From: UBA10133 sp964348455
GTDB lineage: Bacteria > Patescibacteriota > Microgenomatia > UBA1400 > MFAQ01
Length of the DNA stretch: 38,281 bases
Assembly (NCBI GenBank): GCA_964348455.1
Contig: CAYGCQ010000011.1
Coordinates: forward strand, 1-38,281
Direction of reading: 5' to 3'
A program made the translations under genes and the position numbers. The notes under the pieces were generated by a model, which was given only the letters and a program-made list of their open reading frames with translations, made no database searches and was not told the DNA's origin. Each line of letters starts with the position of its first letter. Position 1 is the first letter of the stretch. Of the stretch, positions 9,201 through 15,044 are shown in pieces.

Positions 9201-12144
9201 CATCTAGTGCACTGCCAATATTAATTACATCTGCTGTTGTGTTATTAGTTCCAATATTCAACGTATTCCCCGCTGTTCCGGTTCCGATGTTTATTGTCTT
9301 TGCATTATTTCCTGTTCCCAAATTCACAGTTCCTGTAGTTCCTGAATCCAAGGTCAAAGCCGATGTTGTTGTAGATGATATTGTTCCCGTCCCTGCAAAA
9401 GTCAAAGCCGTCGCTGAAGTTCCAATGGTGTCAATCGATGCCACTCCCGTTAATGCTCCACCTGTTGTTACATTTAGTCCACCCGAAGACGTCAAAGCAA
9501 AAGTTCCGGTGCCGTTTCCAATAGCTGTATTTCCGGTTGAAGATGTATTTAGATTTAATGTAGGAGCAGTAATCGCTGCTGTTCCGGAAGATAGCGTTTG
9601 TGTTAGACCTGTCAATCCCGTTGAATTAATTGAGCCAGATGTAGATGTTAAGCTCAAAGCCCCAGCTGTCATTGTTAACCCATTAGAAGCAGTTAGTGTT
9701 GAGCTTGCAGATAGAGTCGTGAATGCTCCAGCACCTGGAGTACCGGATCCAATTGAACCGGGTGCCGCGAAAGTGGCACCACCTAGTGAAGATGCATTGA
9801 CTGTTCCACTCCCGGAAAAAGTTAGAGTTCCACCTGTTCCAACTGTCATCGTGGCCGTTGTGTTCGTGCCCGTTGCAATCGTATCAAACGACGGAGAACC
9901 TCCAGTACTATCGGCACTACATTCCCAAACATCGGTCGATTCGTTCCACTTAAGCACTTGTCCATTCGAACATCCTTGAAGCATGGTCAGTCCGGATGAA
10001 AGCACTTCTAGTCCTGATCCGGAGGAAGTGGTTGAGGATAGGGCATCGGTTGCAGAAGGCAAGTTAATCGTCAATGCGTTGGAAGAAACGGTTAAACCAT
10101 TACCAGTGAAGTCTGTGATCGTGTCAGATCCGCGAGTGATTGAAGTATTTGCAGTTAGTGTCGTAAAAGTTCCATCACTAGCTGTAGTACTACCGATTGC
10201 ACCCGGTGAAGCAAATGTTGCTCCATTAAGAGATGATGCATTAAGGTTAGCTACATTAGTAGTAGAAGCTACCGAGAACGGTGCTGTTCCTGTCGCTAGT
10301 GTTGAAGTAAATTGTCCAGAAGCATTGATAGTTGAAATACCTGATAGAGCACCGGAGTTGACAATGAGTCCATTAATAGTATTTGTGGAAGTTGGGCCAA
10401 CAAACGCACCCGCGGAAGTAATGCTTGATGACCCTGTTGTAGAGATAGTTCCAGAGGTAGTAAAAGCATCTCCTGAAGTGGCAGGTGATAATGTCGTTCC
10501 CGATCTACTTAAATAGCCAATCGTTCCGGATGTTGGTGCGGCCGAAGTTAACTGTTTACTTCCATTTGTATATACAGCTGAGCTTGCAGTTAAACCACTA
10601 TCAATAATATTTGCAAAAGTTCCTAGGCCAGCGCTCGATATCGACCAGTCATCTCCGCCGGTAAGAGCCAATGTCGTTGAGGCATTAGTATTTCCAATCG
10701 TAATTACATCTGCTGCTGTTCCGTTGGTCGCAATATTTACTGTGTCAGTTCCTGAATTTGTAACTCCACCAATATCAATTGTTTTTGTGTTTGCATTATC
10801 TCCAAAATTTATTCCTCCTGTTCCGGTATTAATATTTACTGCTGTTGCACCGCTAATATTACCCAGCGTAACTGTCTTAGCACTAGCTCCGGTTCCCAAG
10901 TTAACATCTCCCGTAGAACCCGAGTCCAAAGTTATTGCTGAAGTAGTTGTTGAAGAAATAGTTCCTGCTCCTGCAAAAGTTAATGCCGTAGCAGAAGTTC
11001 CAATCGTGTCTATTGAGGCAACTCCTGTCAGCGCTCCACCCGTTGTGACATTTAATCCGCCATTACTTGTCAATGCAAATGATCCCGTTCCGTTTCCTAT
11101 AGCTGTATTTCCTGTTCCCGCCGTAGCAACATTTACATTACTAGCACCGGTTGTTCCCAGGTTTGTAAGTCCCGTTGAAGTCAAAGTTGTAAACGTTCCT
11201 GCTCCTGCTGTTCCTCCTCCAATTGCACCAGGATTAGCAAATGTAGCCCCTCCCAAAGAAGATGCATTAATCGTTCCTGAACCGGAGAAGGTGAGTGATC
11301 CCCCTGTCCCGACCGTCATGGTGGCGGTTGTATTTGTTCCTGTAGTTAAGGAAGAAAAAGCTGAACCTCCTCCACCAGATGCAGAACAAGCCCAAGACGA
11401 GGTTCCGCCATTCCAAGCCAAAACTTCCCCATTGGCACAGCTTCTAAGCAAAGAAATTCCACTACTATCCACTAGTCCACCTGTACTATTTAAAGTTACC
11501 GTCCCAGCTGTCCCATCCGCCCCTTTTGGACCTAGGGCTCCAGCAATTCCTTGATCACCCTTATCTCCCTTGTCACCCTTAGGGCCAGCCGGTCCAGCAG
11601 GTCCACTTACCGTAATTCCAGCAGTTTGAGCTGCAACTGTTCCGGGACCAGGTTGCGCCAATACCGTAATTGAACCATCTCCAACATCTTGCTTAACCTG
11701 AAAGAAAGAAGCAACCATTCCAGTATTCAGAGGCACAGAAACACCGACAGGAGATGAGTCATCAGTGGTTGCGGCCAGAACTCTATCGTCAGTCCCGCCA
11801 TTCAAATTTATCGACAATTTCAATATCTCTTTGGCTATAAGGGCTTGGGTGGCATCGGGTTCTATTAGGGAATTTTCGACTTGTACCGAGGATAAGTTTC
11901 CGCGAGTATCAAAGTTACCCAATATAACCTGATTAGTAGTTAGAGTATGCAATTCAAAATCTCCAACCAACTTTCCTCGGGTGATTTTTCCATTTACTAT
12001 CTTCACCGGCAAAAGACTTTCGTCTGGCAAAGTTATCATCGTAATACCTCGTTCTAATAAGTCAGCTGTTTCTCTAGCACCTTTTTTTGAGATGAAAATT
12101 CCAACCTTGCCACCTGTCTCAGAAATTAGGCCAGAATTCTCCAT
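3295..12144 (-). CDS. Giant repetitive surface protein (tail-fibre/adhesin-like)
   Basis: 2,949 residues. In order: an N-terminal beta domain (1-170); a collagen-like GPAGPAGPKGDKGDKGD stretch (about 181-215); a very long Gly/Ser/Thr/Ala-rich series of repeats carrying motifs such as GTNTTATMTVGTGGSLTFSG, NASSLGGATF and GGALTGVASID; and short Cys-bearing modules (CSNGQVLKWNE..WEC; YYN..KFRCYE.AWK.CDT at about 1855-1890 and 2295-2330). A domain starting ADLAE occurs twice (about 1290-1415 and 2475-2600). Next come a coiled region, a C-terminal beta-sandwich ending FSWVAIAV, and a Pro/Thr-rich tail. The composition resembles phage tail fibres and bacterial adhesins; surface location and adhesion are inferred. 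It has no signal peptide of its own; the overlapping upstream ORF carries the membrane helix. Long Val/Pro-rich open frames on the other strand are shadows of the repeats. Confidence 0.9.
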   Translation of the reverse strand: MENSGLISETGGKVGIFISKKGARETADLLERGITMITLPDESLLPVKIVNGKITRGKLVGDFELHTLTTNQVILGNFDTRGNLSSVQVENSLIEPDATQALIAKEILKLSINLNGGTDDRVLAATTDDSSPVGVSVPLNTGMVASFFQVKQDVGDGSITVLAQPGPGTVAAQTAGITVSGPAGPAGPKGDKGDKGDQGIAGALGPKGADGTAGTVTLNSTGGLVDSSGISLLRSCANGEVLAWNGGTSSWACSASGGGGSAFSSLTTGTNTTATMTVGTGGSLTFSGSGTINASSLGGATFANPGAIGGGTAGAGTFTTLTSTGLTNLGTTGASNVNVATAGTGNTAIGNGTGSFALTSNGGLNVTTGGALTGVASIDTIGTSATALTFAGAGTISSTTTSAITLDSGSTGDVNLGTGASAKTVTLGNISGATAVNINTGTGGINFGDNANTKTIDIGGVTNSGTDTVNIATNGTAADVITIGNTNASTTLALTGGDDWSISSAGLGTFANIIDSGLTASSAVYTNGSKQLTSAAPTSGTIGYLSRSGTTLSPATSGDAFTTSGTISTTGSSSITSAGAFVGPTSTNTINGLIVNSGALSGISTINASGQFTSTLATGTAPFSVASTTNVANLNASSLNGATFASPGAIGSTTASDGTFTTLTANTSITRGSDTITDFTGNGLTVSSNALTINLPSATDALSSTTSSGSGLEVLSSGLTMLQGCSNGQVLKWNESTDVWECSADSTGGSPSFDTIATGTNTTATMTVGTGGTLTFSGSGTVNASSLGGATFAAPGSIGSGTPGAGAFTTLSASSTLTASNGLTMTAGALSLTSTSGSINSTGLTGLTQTLSSGTAAITAPTLNLNTSSTGNTAIGNGTGTFALTSSGGLNVTTGGALTGVASIDTIGTSATALTFAGTGTISSTTTSALTLDSGTTGTVNLGTGNNAKTINIGTGTAGNTLNIGTNNTTADVINIGSALDGLTLSSANWSVTSAGLGTFANIIDNGLSASSAVYTNGSSQLTSTAPTSGILGFWSRSGTTLSTATSGDAVTTSGNISTTSTGTITSAGTLTASNGLTQTTGALNLTSTSGALSLSGMSGSSLNFGANGLTFTASNFNTTATGINSTNIGVTTAGTGVFTTLSSTGTSNIGSGTGVVTLNSSGALNLTQAASSTWTLNGAVDALNFDSNTLSIDASNNRIGIGTNAPSWGLSVTGDQSADRIASISNFNTTSSSSLGVLKLGIGTPTGAGNNQSRFIQFYAGVTTEGGAGTGVGNIRQNNNGVTYASNNADLAELMSVPDTESVSAGDIIAANSGGNVKATSSNTFLIGVVSDTAAFLGNANGLTAGAANVQTVGIAGFVNTKVTGVVDIGDPITIGSTAGVGVRATTAGFIIGKAAASHTGGTTDRILVNVMPGWYDPNTLATATDVNFGDTAVTKTLDIGGVTADGTDTVNISTNSTSADTITIGNSNASTTVAITGGDDWSVTGAGALTIASLTRGGDTITDFTGNGLEMSSNSLQLATTTGGAGLTYTTGVLAVGSGNGITVNANDVTIDLTAATDSLSTTTSSSSGLEALSSGLTMLQGCSNGQVLKWNETTDVWECSADSTGGTPSFDSIATGTNTTATMTVGTGGSLTFSGSGIINASSLGGATFASPGSIGSGTPGTGAFTTLSASSTLTASNGLTMTAGALSLTSTSGSINSTGLTSLTQTLSSGTAAITAPTLNLNTSSTGNTAIGNGTGTFALTSSGGLNVTTGGALTGVASIDGITTSGTALTFAGAGTLSSTGANALTLDSGTSGAVNIGNGASAKSITIGNNTGATTLNLTAGTGSILISGQATGTSATYLGLPVKTDSGDPTTTQINGAMYYNSNSNKFRCYENSAWKDCDTSSGAPAFSAITSGTNTGAAMVVGTGASLTFSGSGIINASSLGGATFAAPGAIGGGTAAAGTFTTLTSTGLTNLGTTGASNVNIATTGTGNTTIGNSTGTFALTSSGGLNVTTGGALTGVASIDTIGTSATALTFVASGSLTSTGANALSVDGGSSGALNLNGSSTGNILIGGGSGSTGCTITNSTGALACTAGITGSNLSGTNTGDITLSAIGATPNANGATLTGQVLNLEPASAAFGGVVTTGTQTLAGAKTFSSLLTGTAGLTISGGTASINTAGTSNTAIGNATGTFALTSNGGLNVTTGGALTGVASIDTIGVTATALSFTGAGTITSNTTNALTLDSGTTGAVNIGTGANAKTVTLGTTSTTSTTNIQSGTGGILLTAGVSGSSSQVRIGNSASATPDLLVLDNGTADPTGVNGGTYYNTSLGKFRCYEAGAWKNCDTAGSGGPAKSSAIVDSTSDTLTGTELELLDGTAPAITPSSTSNRILINGSIRVTMTSNVSQTDTFRVRRGSGSCAGTQIDGDLVVVTNGSHSADAPQDKYIGFSLIDSPGTTSSQAYTVCGLFSGGTANTTPYISMTIIEVAASGADLAEIYASRDDTLSPGDVVSLDSSLEAGVKKSSVAYDKQVLGIVSTNPAMTIGGIEENDSKAVPVALSGRVPVKVSTENGSIVAGDYLTTSSTPGVAMKATKVGSIIGTAMSGFDGDHIGQVLVFVKNGNSNGSSLAEVMKGLDSTSASYNSDVLAYLIMEKDQISLESSDISEIMTDRIVVGLEIITPKVITQDILATGLFVMQDKDGNENVRITSDGNAIFMGTIKADKIIANEIQGFKIFADTLTSLSDKVAGLATASAEISTEAGIASVRDIETRNDELSVADLINNLFRRVAEFFGKVIFHNDVAFMGRPTFNKDTAGFAVIKWDSNEVEVKFEKEYASEPVVTVSLQIVGAIDMNNLPTYAVADVNTKGFKIRMSRIAGTDLRFSWVAIAVSDVKSIESVGNKVILTTTVTPTPISSTTPTIEITLTPSQEASGSSIPPSVPTPTSAMTPAMEITPARTQESTGSAQL

Positions 12145-12466
12145 TTAGATACGATAGCTCAGCTTGATCAACGAATCTGTCACTTGTAATCACCCCGTTC
12201 TCAACTCTTGCAAAAGAAAATGATCCATTCGCCCGAAGCACAGAAACCAAAAAAGGCATATCAAACGTAGCTTGAGATAAAACTTCGGGAGTAAGGTCAG
12301 TTAGTCTTTTTTCTTCTACAGGCAAAGATGGAATCGATGGCTTAAAACTCAGGTTGCCGGCAACCGCAACAAAAGAAACAAGAGTAAATATCAAAAACAA
12401 CATCAAGATGCCTTTGGCCGTTCTGTTAAACTTATTTCCGGTGACTGGTGGTGTGTAATTCTCCAT
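12119..12466 (-). CDS. Small membrane-anchor ORF, possible N-terminus of the giant protein
   Basis: 115 residues: a short cytoplasmic start (MENYTPPVTGNKFNRTAKG), one membrane helix (residues about 19-37, ILMLFLIFTLVSFVAVAG) and an extracellular part with LRANGSFSFARVENGVITS. It overlaps the start of the giant gene by 26 bp in another frame. The giant protein resumes with a similar pattern (LLPVKIVNGKITRGKLVGDFEL), and it lacks an export signal that this ORF would supply. One skipped or deleted base within 12119-12144 would fuse the two. It may therefore be a separate coupled gene, a programmed +1 shift, or a sequencing or true frameshift. It begins 15 bp after the HTH-membrane gene. Confidence 0.7.
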   Translation of the reverse strand: MENYTPPVTGNKFNRTAKGILMLFLIFTLVSFVAVAGNLSFKPSIPSLPVEEKRLTDLTPEVLSQATFDMPFLVSVLRANGSFSFARVENGVITSDRFVDQAELSYLNGEFWPNF

Positions 12467-12481
12467 TAAATATTCGTCAGG

Positions 12482-14476
12482 TTACTCAACTCTTTTTTTA
12501 GAAAAAACAAATGAGAATGACACAGTAAGTACGGCTACCGAGAGAAGGAATAGTACTATCATGAGACCGGATCTACTCACATCCAGAATCGAGAAAATCG
12601 GCTCAGCAGTCACCACAGTCCAACCCAAATCCCTGGATTTACTCGAACGGAACAGAGTATATTTTCCAGTCGAGTCATAACCAATTTCAGCTCCAGGGCT
12701 CCTTGACCACAATAGGCTTGCCGTATCACTCTCGTTGATTTTTTCACCCACTCTGCCACCTTCTCGAGTAAACAACCATCTACCCTCTCCATCTATTAGC
12801 ATTACTTTCTGATCCAAAGCAGGCGCTGTAATCTCACTTAATCTATCACCCAGAGAATTCAAATCTATCGTAGCTAGCATGGCCCCGATTACTACAGATC
12901 CTTTTTCAACTATTGGAGTCGCGATTATGATGCTTGTTTCGGAAACCCCTCCCAATGGCTCAATCGTTCTTGAAAAATACCTTATTTCCCCGATAGTATT
13001 ACGAAAGAATATGTCTCGGGAATAGTTTTGCCTCAAAATGTTCGATGAATACGGGTAAGAGGAAACTGCCTCTCCTTTATTATCTAGTGCCACCACTACC
13101 CCCAAGTCGACATTGTTCCTAAAAATAGCTTTGGTAAAGCTATCCATACCTTCGGAATCTCTTGCCTTAAAAGCATTTTGAAACAAGGGATTTTGAGCAA
13201 TCCCATCTAGAGCAGAGAAACCATCATCCACGGTGTTGTTGATTAAAATTCTTCCAAAATCAGACTTCTCAGCAAGATTGCGATTTGCATCTTCCATTAA
13301 GATAGACTGGGTAATAGAAATCAATACTACTACTAACGAGAAAAACATTAAGATAATTCCAAACATCCTAAACACCATTGGACGATCAGTCTGAAACTTT
13401 AGTTTAAAGGTTTCCCAAATTGGCTCAATCATTCCAATCATACCGGCTATCAAAACAAAAAATGCTCTGTCCCAATAATTACTATTTGCAAAGTAGAGGG
13501 CCAGAATTATCAGCAGCATCCCGCAAAATGCAGAATAAGTTTTGAGTACTTTCTTTTCCCAAAAAAAGCCATAAAGAGTTACTGAAACCAGAAAACCCAC
13601 CACCACCAACCACAACCATTTATACCCATCTAGGATTTGCACTAAACCTCCACCAATAGCCGAAAGAGAGGGATCAGCCGGATAATAGAAAAATATCAAG
13701 GCCGTCGCGATAAGAAAGCTCTGGATGTATACCATGTAAGCCGTCGATGACTTAACAGCGAAAGCGGCTTCAATTAAGATTGCTACAGCAAATAACCCAT
13801 AGATAGCAAACCCATCGATATCTGCTCCAAGTAAAAGAATCCAAGCCAACCCAGCGTAAGTCGCAACCAAAACTGCCCGGAAATAATTTGAAAGACTTCG
13901 ATATCGCAAAAACTCTTCTTGAATCATATCGGCCACTATCAACCCCAAACCAGACAGCATTAATGAAATACGAATAGGTCCGAACCACATAGAGTATCTG
14001 CCGACAAGCAAAACATCTACTTGCTTGGTATGCAGAAACATTGAAATGCCCAAGATGATCGAGCTCAAGCTAATAAACCAGTCAAATAATCTTGGAATAG
14101 CAACCCTTTCTTCAAACCACAACTTTAACACTGTAAGAGGTTTCTCTCCACCAAGCTCTTCAAGACTTTTTCCAGGTCTCGGCACAGGAAGAATCAATGT
14201 ACCCGAATCATTAGGGTAAGCTTCTTTCTTCGCTTCCGAAACCATCTCCTCAACAGCTATTTTGCTCTCAACCTTTTCCACTGATACAGTACCTGAATTC
14301 TTTTCACTATTTGGTGACACTACCAAGAACTTATCAATTTCCGACTGAGGAATTCTAAACTTACCTTTACCAATTCTTACAGACTTAATACTTCCATCCT
14401 TCAAAAATGAATAAACGCTATTCATAGAATAACCAAGTAGCTTCGAAGCTTCTTTGACTGAATAACTTTTTTCCAT
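12482..14476 (-). CDS. HTH-multipass membrane-Cache sensory regulator
   Basis: 664 residues from ATG at 14476. Residues 4-52 (SYSVKEASKLLGYSMNSVYS... GKFRIPQSEIDKFL) form an excisionase/MerR-like helix-turn-helix. After a charged linker come about eight membrane helices (about 112-410), then an extracytoplasmic Cache-type sensor (about 415-630, with LGVVVALDNKGEAVSSYP and RDIFFRNTIGE) and a last membrane helix (about 635-655) with a short basic end. I infer a one-component regulator that binds DNA while tethered to the membrane and reads an external ligand. The order HTH, membrane domain, Cache is unusual to me. A TTG six codons upstream lacks SD support and would lie inside the promoter. It is followed at 15 bp by the anchor ORF and then the giant surface protein. 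Confidence 0.85.
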   Translation of the reverse strand: MEKSYSVKEASKLLGYSMNSVYSFLKDGSIKSVRIGKGKFRIPQSEIDKFLVVSPNSEKNSGTVSVEKVESKIAVEEMVSEAKKEAYPNDSGTLILPVPRPGKSLEELGGEKPLTVLKLWFEERVAIPRLFDWFISLSSIILGISMFLHTKQVDVLLVGRYSMWFGPIRISLMLSGLGLIVADMIQEEFLRYRSLSNYFRAVLVATYAGLAWILLLGADIDGFAIYGLFAVAILIEAAFAVKSSTAYMVYIQSFLIATALIFFYYPADPSLSAIGGGLVQILDGYKWLWLVVVGFLVSVTLYGFFWEKKVLKTYSAFCGMLLIILALYFANSNYWDRAFFVLIAGMIGMIEPIWETFKLKFQTDRPMVFRMFGIILMFFSLVVVLISITQSILMEDANRNLAEKSDFGRILINNTVDDGFSALDGIAQNPLFQNAFKARDSEGMDSFTKAIFRNNVDLGVVVALDNKGEAVSSYPYSSNILRQNYSRDIFFRNTIGEIRYFSRTIEPLGGVSETSIIIATPIVEKGSVVIGAMLATIDLNSLGDRLSEITAPALDQKVMLIDGEGRWLFTREGGRVGEKINESDTASLLWSRSPGAEIGYDSTGKYTLFRSSKSRDLGWTVVTAEPIFSILDVSRSGLMIVLFLLSVAVLTVSFSFVFSKKRVE

Positions 14477-14484
14477 TTTTATGA

Positions 14485-14513
14485 TTTGTAACAATTTTTA
14501 CAAGTATCTACAA
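14485..14513 (-). promoter_or_regulatory. Promoter and operator of the HTH-membrane-Cache gene
   Basis: On the minus strand TTGTAG (14513-14508), a 17-bp spacer and TACAAA (14490-14485) fit a sigma-70-type promoter that ends 8 bp before the ATG, so the transcript would be almost leaderless. A palindrome TTGTAA-N6-TTACAA (14486-14503) fills the spacer and overlaps the -10 box. Identical outer arms occur upstream of the PRPP synthetase gene at 27829-27846. Autoregulation by the encoded HTH protein is an inference. Confidence 0.6.
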
Positions 14514-14645
14514 TTAAATGTATAGGAAAATATCTACTCTGTCAAACCTGAATTTGTGCGTAAAATTACGTTGTAAAGAATCTCTTTAGATAAAAAATAG
14601 TTAAACTAGAAAAATAAATCCTTCAATCAGCCTAAATATAAAAAG

Positions 14646-15044
14646 TTAAGCCTTTGACCCCGCACCAATATAAGCTTTTATCTTATCCATTAGCTCCATT
14701 ATCGACACACTAGACTTCACAAAATATTCCTCAGCGCCCAACTCTTTTGCCCTAGAAATATCACTGTCTTGACCAAGGTTGGACATGACGATTACCCTCA
14801 CATTGCTAGAGCCAGGATCTTCCTTAATCTGTCTTAATGCTTCAAAACCGTCCATTACGGGCATAATTAGGTCCATCAGCATCAGATCTGGTTTGATCTC
14901 TTTAGCCTTCTTTACAGCATCTATCCCGTTCGACACCAAAGTTACATCGTAGCCTTCCTTAGTAAGCTTGTTTTTGTAAACACTGGCGTACATCTTGTCA
15001 TCTTCAGCCACCAGTATGTGAGGTGTTGTTTTTGAGTTATCCAT
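14646..15044 (-). CDS. CheY-like single-domain response regulator
   Basis: 132 residues, a receiver domain only. The acidic pair is D15/D16 (VAEDDKMY), the phosphoacceptor is D58 (LMLMDLIMPVMDG), the conserved Ser/Thr position is S88 (VIVMSNLG) and the conserved lysine is K110 (EYFVKSS). It receives phosphate, presumably from the histidine kinase encoded just upstream, whose stop it overlaps by 8 bp (ATGGATAA). There is no output domain, so it must act by protein contact or pass phosphate on. It is the last gene of the four-gene sensory cassette; the HTH-membrane-Cache gene with its own promoter follows about 170 bp downstream. Confidence 0.93.
   Translation of the reverse strand: MDNSKTTPHILVAEDDKMYASVYKNKLTKEGYDVTLVSNGIDAVKKAKEIKPDLMLMDLIMPVMDGFEALRQIKEDPGSSNVRVIVMSNLGQDSDISRAKELGAEEYFVKSSVSIMELMDKIKAYIGAGSKA

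Noticed and set aside
5369..11554. Series of long rightward open frames rich in Val and Pro
   Set aside because: They are the antisense of the Gly/Ser/Thr/Ala-rich repeats of the giant leftward gene; they lack start signals, and their repetitive composition mirrors the sense repeats.
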